Shown here one piece after another: positions 9,701 through 16,136 of a stretch of DNA of 64,000 bases. The translations under genes were made by a program, and so were the position numbers. The notes below the pieces were generated by a model that worked only from the letters and a program-made list of their open reading frames with translations, had not been told where the DNA came from and did no database searches. Within the stretch, counting starts at the first letter, position 1, and each line of letters begins with the position of its first letter. The DNA is from Moraxella sp. VT-16-12 (GTDB taxonomy: Bacteria; Pseudomonadota; Gammaproteobacteria; Pseudomonadales; Moraxellaceae). The DNA lies in NCBI RefSeq assembly GCF_002224245.2, contig NZ_NKHK02000007.1, positions 1 through 64,000 on the forward strand. The letters are read 5' to 3'.

Positions 9701-10263
9701 ATTTTATCAGCCAATGTCTCAACTTCGTCTTGGCTCATTTTAAATGCCACTCGCATTTCTGCCATCGCTTGTCCTGCTTGTTCGGCGGTAATGTCAAATG
9801 CCACACCCATTTTTACTGCCGATTCAGTAAAACGAAACAGCTCAGCTTGGGCTATCCCTGCTTGTCCTGCCGCCGCCATAATTTGGGCGATTTGGTCGGC
9901 TGCCATGGGTAATTTTTGGGATAAACCAATGATGTCATCTTGCATTTTTTTGAATGCTTGGGGCGTATCAAAATCCACAACCTTTTTAACTTCTGCCATA
10001 GATTGCTCAAATTTTACCGCTTCGTCCACCGCCCCTTTAATACCATAAGCAATCATCCCCAATCCAACAGTGGCGATAGCTCCTGCATTTTGCAATCCTT
10101 GTAGTGCATCTGCATTACGTCTGGCAAATCTGTCCATACGTTCATGTAGTTGCTCCGTACGTCTAGCAAATCCATCAAGCGAACGCTGAGCAGAGCGTAG
10201 TCCACGGTCAAAAGCGGTAGTAGTCGCTTCTAGGACGATTTGTAATTTTGATACAACTGACAT
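6727..10263 (-). CDS. H: Tail tape measure protein
   Basis: Sets tail length and is ejected with the DNA. The product is 1178 residues from ATG 10263, which has GGAGC six bases upstream; an upstream in-frame start at 10290 is poorer. Residues about 70-270 contain the TP901-type tape measure domain (AAAGQAGI). Hydrophobic segments lie near residues 400-480. The rest is long alanine-rich helical coil, with a Gln/Lys-rich C-terminal half. At about 80-90 nm per 600 residues this would predict a tail of roughly 150-175 nm (inference). The antisense open frames across this gene are composition artefacts. Confidence 0.95.
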   Translation of the reverse strand: MSVVSKLQIVLEATTTAFDRGLRSAQRSLDGFARRTEQLHERMDRFARRNADALQGLQNAGAIATVGLGMIAYGIKGAVDEAVKFEQSMAEVKKVVDFDTPQAFKKMQDDIIGLSQKLPMAADQIAQIMAAAGQAGIAQAELFRFTESAVKMGVAFDITAEQAGQAMAEMRVAFKMSQDEVETLADKINYLGNTTPNAADKVLEVVQRIGSLGGIAGVSADQIAALAGSITAVEPDVAATGIKNMMIYMTKGAGATKSQKEAFDQLGLSAEKVAKNMQIDSMGTFLDVIERIKKLPKDLQVATINDIFGTEALPIIAQYVDNTETLRKNLEAMGDASFYAGSMLAEFEGMAGTTQAQMQTFGNNITAVKIALGSAFLPTLNNVMQAMTPILQSMTDFASNNPELVATITAVTAGVLGFVATLGGLALAFTAVTSGFGAIIAIGGFFATMISGVISAVSSAVGMVGAFGSALAMLGFPVTAVIAGVTALIAVGVALYKNWDEVKTKATEIFNGLPAPVQEAVQNIKSIFTGVSDFINGAMSKVIPIFEQFGHTVKAKFAELKPLIGVVFEGIKAYLSAWINSTKAIFTAGLTVFASVFNAGFALIKNAFTTTFNVIKALVRGDMQGVASAIRTGLTNAVSIIRTMIGNIVGAFKNLGSQLLQAGRDAIQGFINGVKGKMSEALNVARDMANKVYQTVKSALDIHSPSRKMKKLGKHTAEGMAQGIKKATPKAVKQAKKMADNIQKTVADAVAGLKKEIALFGNDNPINALKYDIGIGKYKGANTAELEALTAQKHQLERNKTVLDEIAGIHKEISTHGFDRLQLLEWEIIHTNKYKGVADNVLDNLKAKTAEQMAFNKALEEQNKIAQANERSKSNYDSLQKQIDLFGNQSKLAEFDYDWQNGAFSGADNMLLLRERSAIAKLEHLQHQANTKNAFDDMTKSMAGELSPLAKLQKELDDRLKIIKDYEDSHTNVELQAQQARQQAEQVYLAAKTNLMLDGYQNVFHGISGMTKSFFGEQSGIYRAMFAMEKGFAIAKAIIALKANIAEASKTGFPKNIPIIAGAVSQGMGIINDIRSIAMPVGQAHDGIMSVPKSGTWNLEKGERVLPKHTAQNLDNTLNRLQSNSSGQVINVNVTVNSDGGDVQSSHDMGKNLGHAIKLAVQAELQKERRQGGLLYGR

Positions 10264-10276
10264 GGTTGCTCCAATT

Positions 10277-10297
10277 AAAAAACCGCTCAAAGGCGGT
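10277..10297 (-). terminator. Intrinsic terminator upstream of the tape measure gene
   Basis: ACCGC/GCGGT stem (10282-10286 with 10293-10297) followed on the minus strand by T6 and the SD of the tape measure gene. Confidence 0.6.
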
Positions 10298-10302
10298 GGG
10301 GG

Positions 10303-10455
10303 TTAAGTGTCTTTTTTCTCAAATTCTTTATAGGCTCTATAAATCTCAGGCAATCGCCAAATTAAAATGCCCAGCAAGACAAAAATGCCAATAACAATTA
10401 ATTTTTCCATAGATAATCTTTCACTTTGCACTAAAAATGTGATAAAATCGTTCAT
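10303..10455 (-). CDS. Small single-span membrane protein, 50 residues
   Basis: Short gene with a strong ribosome site (GGAAAGGA six bases before ATG 10455). The product begins MNDFITFLVQ, has one hydrophobic span at about residues 18-33 (LIVIGIFVLLGILIW) and ends with a charged tail EKKDT. It lies between GT and the tape measure gene. Function unknown; a small phage membrane protein, for example in exclusion or lysis timing, is possible. Confidence 0.72.
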   Translation of the reverse strand: MNDFITFLVQSERLSMEKLIVIGIFVLLGILIWRLPEIYRAYKEFEKKDT

Positions 10456-10484
10456 AGATTTAATCCTTTCCGTTAAAAGGTTAA

Positions 10485-10523
10485 TACTAAAAAACCCAAG
10501 TTTTGGCGAACTTGGGTTTTTGC
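10485..10523. terminator. Strong bidirectional terminator after gene T
   Basis: AAAACCCAAG (10491-10500) pairs with CTTGGGTTTT (10511-10520), with T-runs on both strands. It separates GT from the 50-residue gene. Confidence 0.75.
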
Positions 10524-10533
10524 TTATCGTTGA

Positions 10534-10881
10534 TTATGATGATTGTTCCATTTTGCCAAACATGGCAATCATCGCCTGCACTTCTGCCCTTGCTTTTATG
10601 GCGTGTTGTTCATCTTCCCACACTTGACGCTCATCATCTGTCATCGGATTTGGGTCAATCACAAGAAAATCAGCAAGACTTTTATCTGTATCACCTGCCT
10701 GTAAATAAGCAAGCAAGGCAAAACCCAAATCCATACGATAGCCACCAATGGGGTCTATTTCATCATAAGCACGCCATTCGGCAAGTTCGGATATGGTAAG
10801 TGTGCGTTCTAGCTCACTCACCGTTTTACCCAGATGTCCTGCCAGTTTAAACAAAAATAAGCGGTCTTTGTTGGCGATTAG
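10534..10881 (-). CDS. T: Tail assembly chaperone T part, made by -1 frameshift from G
   Basis: The frame opens without an ATG or ribosome site and lies in the -1 frame relative to gene G. A slippery A AAA AAC (10887-10881) sits immediately before the G stop. The C-terminal domain resembles the T/DUF4035 family (AEWRAYDEIDPIGGYRMD). Frameshifting yields a fusion of about 225 residues (110 from G plus 115 from T). Known: lambda GT is made the same way and recruits tube subunits onto the tape measure. Confidence 0.85.
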   Translation of the reverse strand, partial: LIANKDRLFLFKLAGHLGKTVSELERTLTISELAEWRAYDEIDPIGGYRMDLGFALLAYLQAGDTDKSLADFLVIDPNPMTDDERQVWEDEQHAIKARAEVQAMIAMFGKMEQSS

Positions 10882-11210
10882 TTTTTTTTGGTATCGTCCA
10901 GCTTGGTATCAAAACCATTAATTTCACTAATGACATTTACAATAGCGGTCATCTGCTCGACAGTCAGATTGCCAAGTTCTTTAACATCATTATCACCAAA
11001 CAAGCGTTTACCATTTTCATCACAAAGCGAATATGCCACCATATTAAGGCTTGTGGTGATGTTATCGTTTTTCTCACCTTTTTTAGCAAGCTCGCCTTGC
11101 TCGGCAACGGTGAGTTTTTTTAAATAAACTTCGCCAATACCATCAATCTCTTTTAAAATTGGCGTGGCAGCAATCACGGCTAATAGCCCAGTTTTGGTTA
11201 ATGCACTCAT
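10878..11210 (-). CDS. G: Tail assembly chaperone G
   Basis: Lambda G-like chaperone of 110 residues from ATG 11210 with AAGGAA upstream. It is mainly helical, with the core LTVAEQGELAKKGEK and the end KLDDTKKN. It sits directly between the tail tube and tape measure genes, the universal position for these chaperones. The last codons form the slippery site used to make GT. Confidence 0.85.
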   Translation of the reverse strand: MSALTKTGLLAVIAATPILKEIDGIGEVYLKKLTVAEQGELAKKGEKNDNITTSLNMVAYSLCDENGKRLFGDNDVKELGNLTVEQMTAIVNVISEINGFDTKLDDTKKN

Positions 11211-11224
11211 AAAATTTCCTTAAT

Positions 11225-11250
11225 AAAAAAGCCTATCGGTGGATAGGCTT
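11225..11250 (-). terminator. Intrinsic terminator upstream of gene G
   Basis: AAGCCTATC (11229-11237) pairs with GATAGGCTT (11242-11250), followed on the minus strand by T6 and the G ribosome site. Confidence 0.7.
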
Positions 11251-11268
11251 ATGGGGGTAAGTTAGGGG

Positions 11269-11703
11269 TTAAGCGGTTAGTTCTTTGATAACTTCACTGG
11301 TGATAGAAATTTTGCCTTTTTTGCGTAACTTCTTTTTGATGTCGTCATTATCGGTGGTAAGTTCACTAATAATACCTTTGAATTGACGACTTTCGGTCGG
11401 CACTTCCACAAATTTTAACTGAAACACAAGCTCTTTGGCGGTCTCAAAGCTGGTCTGCAACAGCTGATGAGTGGTGTCAGTAGAATCTAACACATACTCA
11501 AAATCAATTTCACTGCCTTCTTTAAAGTCCACAGGCACTTTGATTTCACGGCGGTCATCGGTGGCAGTGATGTCGTCTAGCACCTTTGTTTCACTAGGGA
11601 CACCGCATTTTTGTAGCAAGATGACCTTTTTAAACGATTGAGCTTGTCCATTGGCGGACACAAACAGCTGATAAAAACTGTCTTTGGTATTTTCTGCTGA
11701 CAT
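11269..11703 (-). CDS. V: Major tail tube protein
   Basis: Probable tail tube subunit of 144 residues. It shows the beta-rich pattern of tube proteins (LQKCGVPSETKVLDDI, EIDFEYVLDSTD) and a Lys-rich end. The location between the tail completion protein and the G chaperone supports this more than sequence does. ATG 11703 has AGGAGC upstream. Its translation start, on the opposite strand, is the partial target of the solitary Cas12a repeat at 11739. Confidence 0.82.
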   Translation of the reverse strand: MSAENTKDSFYQLFVSANGQAQSFKKVILLQKCGVPSETKVLDDITATDDRREIKVPVDFKEGSEIDFEYVLDSTDTTHQLLQTSFETAKELVFQLKFVEVPTESRQFKGIISELTTDNDDIKKKLRKKGKISITSEVIKELTA

Positions 11704-11712
11704 TTTTTGCTC

Positions 11713-11784
11713 CTATTGTTTGGTAAAATGGTGGATAAGTCTAACGACTATCTTTAAATTTCTACTACTGTAGATTGCTGACAT
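11713..11784 (-). CDS. Possible 23-residue ORF created by the Cas12a repeat
   Basis: An excellent AGGAG and six-base spacing precede ATG 11784. The frame reads MSAIYSSRNLKIVVRL and on to a stop that overlaps the tail-tube ribosome site. The first three codons (Met-Ser-Ala) copy those of the tail tube gene, and codon 4 onward is the antisense of the CRISPR repeat. Probably the remnant of a duplicated gene start rather than a functional protein, although it could couple translation. Confidence 0.4.
   Translation of the reverse strand: MSAIYSSRNLKIVVRLIHHFTKQ
11721..11729 (+). promoter_or_regulatory. Extended -10 promoter for the solitary Cas12a repeat
   Basis: TGGTAAAAT (11721-11729) fits an extended -10 (TGnTATAAT). 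It is followed by GGTGGATAA and then the first base of the repeat, so transcription would start at or near the repeat 5' end. No good -35 is seen. The same TAAAATGGTG precedes the second solitary repeat. Confidence 0.6.
11739..11775 (+). CRISPR. Solitary Cas12a (type V-A) direct repeat, copy 1
   Basis: A 37-nt repeat: GTCTAACGAC at the 5' end, then AAATTTCTAC, a TACT loop and GTAGAT at the 3' end. Known: Cas12a repeats end in AATTTCTAC-loop-GTAGAT, and Moraxella bovoculi repeats begin GTCTAACGAC. There is only one repeat and no cas gene nearby. The following bases (11776 on, TGCTGACATATTATTCTCCT) would be the guide. The element lies in the 113-nt gap between the tail tube gene and a tail completion gene, antisense to the late operon. 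Confidence 0.9.
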
Positions 11785-11816
11785 ATTATTCTCCTGTCAG
11801 TTGGTGGTTAAAAAAA

Positions 11817-12173
11817 TCAAGTTGGCAAGGTCTGCCAAAATTCGTACTCTATCAAACCACGATATAACTTGGCTTCATCATCGTACAAATAAGTCGTTCC
11901 GCCATAGATTGACGGCTGTATGGTGTTTAATGCCTTGACCACTTGGGCGGACAGGCTGATTGTGTCGTCATAATTGATGGTATAAACATCTATCTGCATC
12001 CGCACCCACTCATGACCTGTAATGCCGTCTAGTACATTGTCAGGTATGTTTGAGATGATGTTATATACAATATAAGGGGGTGGCGATTTCTCACTTTCAG
12101 GCACAAAAAGCGGATAGCACCGTCCGCCTACCAAGTTAGCCAGTAGGCTATAAATGCGTTCACTAGCGGTCAT
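11817..12173 (-). CDS. Tail completion protein (DUF3168)
   Basis: 118 residues, with DUF3168-type motifs: N-terminal ERIYSLLANLV, PPPYIVYNIIS near residue 32, and WVRMQIDVYTINYDD. Known: this family includes gp13/gpU-type tail terminator proteins that cap the tube and join it to the head. It sits upstream of the tail tube gene. A terminator hairpin and GGAA lie before the start. Confidence 0.85.
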   Translation of the reverse strand: MTASERIYSLLANLVGGRCYPLFVPESEKSPPPYIVYNIISNIPDNVLDGITGHEWVRMQIDVYTINYDDTISLSAQVVKALNTIQPSIYGGTTYLYDDEAKLYRGLIEYEFWQTLPT

Positions 12174-12183
12174 ATTATTTCCA

Positions 12184-12213
12184 ATAAAAAAAACCGCCTG
12201 TGATTAGGCGGTT
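12184..12213 (-). terminator. Intrinsic terminator upstream of the DUF3168 gene
   Basis: AACCGCCT (12192-12199) pairs with AGGCGGTT (12206-12213), followed on the minus strand by T8. Confidence 0.7.
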
Positions 12214-12227
12214 GTGGATTAAAAAGT

Positions 12228-12983
12228 TTACTGGTCTTTGTGTGCAGCACCTATAACAATGTTACCTGTGGATGGATAAACTTCCGTATAGTGCTTAATA
12301 TCACCAATCATCATTGTTTCAGTTACAGCATCCTTGGTTTGAGTTGCTTTGGTGGTAGCATTGGTTGCCATTTTAGCCACCTGTCCTGCACTTTGCTCTT
12401 TGGGTATGTCAGGGTGTAGCACTTGGGCAGTTACTCCTGCCAATATCAATAAAGCAAAAACTTTATCGTTATTTTCATTGGGCTTAATAGTCATACGATA
12501 ACTACTGGCTGATACTTTGCCTTGTTTATCAATGTTACCAGTCCAAAAAATACCCTGACCCAAATCCAATATAAATGTATCACCAGATGTCTGTATTTTA
12601 CCTAACTTGACATCAATACCCAATGCCTGAGTAATTTTTTCATCAATTTTACTGCCTAACTCTTGGGGGGTCATGCCAAAGTTGGCTTGCACAGTTGGGC
12701 TTTGCTTGTCAGTATTCTGTGGCAACTTGGTAGGCACAACGTTTAAATGATTGGTGGCTTTTTCTTCTGCTTCTTTTTTGGCTTTATCTTCAAGTTCTAC
12801 TTGTTTTTTAGCTTGTAATTCAGCTTGTTTTGCGTTTTCTTCGGCTTCATATTTTGCCTTATCTTGTGCCATTTTTGCTTCACGTTCTGCTCTTTGTTCA
12901 GGTGTCTCAAAAACAACAGCAAGTATCCCAAGGACAAAAAATAAGCCAAAGATGATACCAATGATTTTAAGTGCTTTTTTCAT
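12228..12983 (-). CDS. Membrane-anchored coiled-coil protein, cargo candidate
   Basis: No family recognised. The 251-residue product from ATG 12983 (MKKALKIIGI) has one N-terminal transmembrane span (about residues 5-25) and then a long Lys/Glu/Ala coiled coil (about 30-80, EAKMAQDKAKYEAEENAKQ). After a linker comes a folded C-terminal domain (about 100-200, FILDLGQGIFWTGNIDKQGK). It interrupts the order of head-tail connector genes and so looks like a moron. A membrane anchor plus a coil would suit superinfection exclusion, which is inference only. Confidence 0.75.
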   Translation of the reverse strand: MKKALKIIGIIFGLFFVLGILAVVFETPEQRAEREAKMAQDKAKYEAEENAKQAELQAKKQVELEDKAKKEAEEKATNHLNVVPTKLPQNTDKQSPTVQANFGMTPQELGSKIDEKITQALGIDVKLGKIQTSGDTFILDLGQGIFWTGNIDKQGKVSASSYRMTIKPNENNDKVFALLILAGVTAQVLHPDIPKEQSAGQVAKMATNATTKATQTKDAVTETMMIGDIKHYTEVYPSTGNIVIGAAHKDQ

Positions 12984-13047
12984 ATCCAACCCAAATAGTA
13001 AAAATAATGAATAATCATATACCAATTAGCAACAATTTGGCAATATG

Positions 13048-13479
13048 CTAACCCATAATTTTATCAATCTGTTGTCCCATTTTTTCTGCAAATCGGCTTT
13101 CTGCATTGCCTATATTATCATCAAAAGCAGGGCGGATAAAGGGGATTGGCGGTCGCCCCCTTGCCCCATATTCTTCATGGAATATATAATAATAAGCATT
13201 TTGACGACTTTGGCGACTGCCTTTTAATGCCACATAAATGGCAATTGCCGCACCGTCCATGTTGGCACTATCACCCTTTGTTAGCCTACGTCTTTTGATT
13301 GACCCTTTAATCACACCAGTTAGAAAAGGGGCATTGGCTCTTGCCTGTTGGTACATTGGCGTACTGGCGAACATCAGCGAGCTATACAACACACCACCAG
13401 CTTCTTTGTTGCCAATTTCATCACGAATTTGGTGTAGTTTTGCGTTCAGTTCACTTAAACCATTAATTTGTACTATCAC
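13048..13479 (-). CDS. HK97 gp10-type head-tail protein
   Basis: 144 residues from GTG 13479, with AAAGG eight bases upstream; an earlier GTG at 13488 is possible. Family features: an N-terminal helical segment (LNAKLHQIRDEIG), then LYSSLMFASTPMYQQARANAP and a C-terminal PFIRPAFDDN. It overlaps the preceding connector gene. Known role: connects the head completion proteins to the tail. Confidence 0.85.
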   Translation of the reverse strand: MIVQINGLSELNAKLHQIRDEIGNKEAGGVLYSSLMFASTPMYQQARANAPFLTGVIKGSIKRRRLTKGDSANMDGAAIAIYVALKGSRQSRQNAYYYIFHEEYGARGRPPIPFIRPAFDDNIGNAESRFAEKMGQQIDKIMG

Positions 13480-13804
13480 TAGACACACCTTTTAACACCA
13501 AAGTCAAATACTCTCGCCCACTGCCTTTATCTGCCAAAGGCTCACCCACAATTTCATACATTTTGCCATTATGTTCAACTCTCATGGTGTGGTCAATGTC
13601 GCTGCGGTAGCGGATTGTGGCTCGGGCAGTAATATTGGTTTTGTGAGTTTGTCCAGCAATCATGTCTTTGACTGACAAAGGGCTAAATTGTCCCCACAAA
13701 GCTAAAATATGTTCCCATTGCTCTGCTCGCACTGCTCCTGTTGATGAGCGTGTGGCGGTTTGGCGGTGGAATTTTAGGCGGTGGCGTAGTTGACCAGCTT
13801 GCAT
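13463..13804 (-). CDS. Head-tail joining (head closure) protein
   Basis: 113 residues of the SPP1 gp16 / phage_H_T_join type: MQAGQLRHRLKFHRQ opens a beta-rich domain, and YRSDIDHTMRVEHNGKMYEI follows in the middle. It lies between the connector and the gp10-type protein, the standard position. It closes the portal channel after DNA packaging. Confidence 0.85.
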   Translation of the reverse strand: MQAGQLRHRLKFHRQTATRSSTGAVRAEQWEHILALWGQFSPLSVKDMIAGQTHKTNITARATIRYRSDIDHTMRVEHNGKMYEIVGEPLADKGSGREYLTLVLKGVSSDSTN

Positions 13805-14125
13805 TTATACTCCTAATATTCTGTATGATTGCAGTAAATGAACAACTGAAAATGGCATTTCTGCTACATTTACCATATTATTTGCCACAGTTTCACGGTT
13901 AGCATACCAATGAGCCACCAACATTAAGCAAGCATGATTAATACTTGGTGTGATGATGATGCCATTTTTGTCATCATCAGGGATATTATCATTATATAAA
14001 TTCCGCCCTGTGTGATTTTGGACGTAGTCATAAGCAGACAGAATGTAGCCATTTAGTAGCTCATCTTCATCATTGTGTTCAATACGACATTGGTATTTGA
14101 CTTGTTCAAGTGTGATTTTATCCAT
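13805..14125 (-). CDS. Head-tail connector (gp6-like)
   Basis: 106 residues from ATG 14125 (MDKITLEQVKYQCRIEHND). The helical pattern DELLNGYILSAYDYVQNHTG is typical of HK97 gp6 connectors that form a ring under the portal. The longer upstream frame overlaps another gene (14142-14333), so the short start is preferred although its ribosome site is weak. The stop lies 1 nt before the start of the joining protein gene. Confidence 0.82.
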   Translation of the reverse strand: MDKITLEQVKYQCRIEHNDEDELLNGYILSAYDYVQNHTGRNLYNDNIPDDDKNGIIITPSINHACLMLVAHWYANRETVANNMVNVAEMPFSVVHLLQSYRILGV

Positions 14126-14141
14126 TGCTTTGCCATCATGA

Positions 14142-14333
14142 TTAATTTTCAGATTTATTTTTAGGTGGTGTTTTGACTTTGACTTTTGGCTCATCTTCCA
14201 CACTCTCATCAGGCAAAGCAATCAACCCCATATCAATCAATGTCCGTGCATCTTGCTCATTGTCAATCTCTCGCACATCACCTGCCCAATACTGCTTATC
14301 ACCGAAGTGTTGGATTAAAACTTTGTATTTCAT
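14142..14333 (-). CDS. Small phage protein after the capsid gene
   Basis: 63 residues: a folded part (MKYKVLIQHFGDKQYWAGDV, then RTLIDMGLIALP) and a Lys/Pro-rich tail. Small proteins of this shape often follow HK97-type capsid genes, but the function is not known. It fits the operon spacing and has no rival frame. Confidence 0.72.
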   Translation of the reverse strand: MKYKVLIQHFGDKQYWAGDVREIDNEQDARTLIDMGLIALPDESVEDEPKVKVKTPPKNKSEN

Positions 14334-14400
14334 AATTACCCCTATTGGTTGTTTGCAATCAAATAAAAGGCGTGAACCTTGCCACGTCTTTTAGCCCCCT

Positions 14401-15591
14401 TTATGCTGTCTTTTCAGCCAATGTGCCATGAATAAACGCCTCAGGGCGATACACTGCCAAAGCCAGTCGTTCTGTGGCTCGGATGGTGAGTAACATTTTG
14501 GTAAAGTCATCATTTTCAAAGCCGACTTCCACAGAGCTTTGACGGTGGTCAAAGATTTGAGCCCCAATGTCAAACGCCCCTGTCAAGAATTTACCCACGC
14601 CCATGCTTTGGGTTGCCACCACAGGCACGCCCCATAAGGTAGGTGATAGCACCCCTTGCGGATTACCAATGACATAACGACCATTTTCATCTTTGGCAAG
14701 CTCAATTTTCGCCCAGTCAATCGGATTTAACACAATACCACTGCTGTGATACTCTGATAGGGCAACTTGCAACATGGCAAGGCGTAACTGGTCAATGATG
14801 GTATATTTAGTCAGGCTTGCTTTGTCAGCAAAGGCAGTGGCTTGGGGAATAATGCCTTTTAGGTTATTGGTCAAACCATCACCATTTAAAATCTGCATCT
14901 CTTCCACCAGTTTAAGCCCATAGCTTAATCGTCCATCAATATGGCTAGCTAGTTGGCTGGCATCTTCTAATACTTGGCTTGATATTTTGACAAAATGCCC
15001 AAGCGTTTTAACCGCCACACTTTGTTCATCAAATTTGATACTTGACTGGGCAAGTTTTTCACCTTCGCCATTTTGGGCTTTGGCATTATTGGTAAAACCC
15101 GTTTCACGCATATAGACAATGGTGTTACTGTCGGTTGAACCTGCCATCAATAAATCACGCACCGTCAAACGGCGGTCAGGTGGGGCAATGATACCGCCTA
15201 GGCGAGTAGGTGCAATCAATGCCCCTGCTGAACCATCAGCGTTGGCGGTGGCAGATGTGATGGTAGATTTCACTTCCAATTTGGCGATTTTGCCATTGCC
15301 TTGATGGTCTTTGAGCTGTTTATATTCATCAGACTGAGCAAACTTTTCGCCAAGTGTGCGGTAATCGCTATCATCAAAGCCACGGCGTGCATCTTTTTGT
15401 TCTAAATCGTCAAGTCTGAGCTTGATTTCGTTCATTGCCACTAAGGCTTCATCAGCTTTGTCAATGGCGGACTGGGATAGCTTTTCGCCATTTGCCATTT
15501 TGCCCTTCATGTCTTCTGCCATTTCTTTGACTTGGTCGGTGGCGGTGGCAAATTTAGCTGCCAATTCGGTCAGTTCTTGTTGATTGCTCAT
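14401..15591 (-). CDS. Major capsid protein, HK97 family
   Basis: 396 residues. The first 100 or so form a coiled-coil scaffold (ELAAKFATATDQVKEMAEDM) that the protease should remove. The mature part has the HK97 fold signature: GGIIAPPDRRLTVRDLL, then TIVYMRETGFTNNAK and the C-terminal VYRPEAFIHG. It lies just after the protease gene, as expected. It forms the icosahedral shell. Confidence 0.95.
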   Translation of the reverse strand: MSNQQELTELAAKFATATDQVKEMAEDMKGKMANGEKLSQSAIDKADEALVAMNEIKLRLDDLEQKDARRGFDDSDYRTLGEKFAQSDEYKQLKDHQGNGKIAKLEVKSTITSATANADGSAGALIAPTRLGGIIAPPDRRLTVRDLLMAGSTDSNTIVYMRETGFTNNAKAQNGEGEKLAQSSIKFDEQSVAVKTLGHFVKISSQVLEDASQLASHIDGRLSYGLKLVEEMQILNGDGLTNNLKGIIPQATAFADKASLTKYTIIDQLRLAMLQVALSEYHSSGIVLNPIDWAKIELAKDENGRYVIGNPQGVLSPTLWGVPVVATQSMGVGKFLTGAFDIGAQIFDHRQSSVEVGFENDDFTKMLLTIRATERLALAVYRPEAFIHGTLAEKTA

Positions 15592-15602
15592 ATAAGCTCC
15601 TG

Positions 15603-16136
15603 TTATAGATTGATGTTGTTTAATATCGCCAAGGCGTTTTTTATATCTTGTTCGGTGATTGCTTGATGTTTGACTTGCGAGACGGTGCTGTCTGTATTGG
15701 CAGGAAAGGTAACGATTGAGATTTCTTTTAAGTCAATTTCCAAAAGTTCTAGCACGTTATCATCATCATTCCACGCCCATTTTTGCGTGCGATAGCCAAT
15801 AGACAAGCCGTCAATTGCTCCGTTTTTGATAAGGGCGTAGGCTTCTTTTGCTTTGGCAACATCGTCAATGAGTAGTTTACCTTCGCCAAAAAGTCCGTGG
15901 TCGTCTTCATACAGTTTTGTCCATACACCAATAACTTGCCCACGGTCATGTTGCCACAAAATCGGTGGCATTTTGCCTTTTGCTTGCCAATCGTTCAGCG
16001 AGCTGACAAACGCCCCTTTTTTGACCACATCGCCATAGCTGTCTTTGACATCAAACACATTGCAATAACCGCTAAATGTGCCATCATCTTTTAAGCTGTC
16101 CGCTTTAAAGTTCATGGACTTGGTTTCTAAATTCAT
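15603..16136 (-). CDS. HK97 prohead protease
   Basis: 177 residues of peptidase family U35/S78. Probable catalytic residues are His63 (ILWQHDRGQVIG) and Ser112 (IDGLSIGY). It removes the scaffold domain of the capsid protein during prohead maturation. It overlaps the portal gene stop by 4 nt. Confidence 0.94.
   Translation of the reverse strand: MNLETKSMNFKADSLKDDGTFSGYCNVFDVKDSYGDVVKKGAFVSSLNDWQAKGKMPPILWQHDRGQVIGVWTKLYEDDHGLFGEGKLLIDDVAKAKEAYALIKNGAIDGLSIGYRTQKWAWNDDDNVLELLEIDLKEISIVTFPANTDSTVSQVKHQAITEQDIKNALAILNNINL

Noticed and set aside
11130-11141. 12-nt match of the second Cas12a guide to gene G (TTCGCCAATACC)
   Set aside because: It lies at guide positions 11-22, outside the seed, and the seed has several mismatches. 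Chance match is more likely than targeting.
11778-11800. CTGACA/TGTCAG hairpin right after the first Cas12a repeat, read as a terminator
   Set aside because: There is no T-run after the stem and the loop is 11 nt. The same bases are explained as a duplicated gene start.
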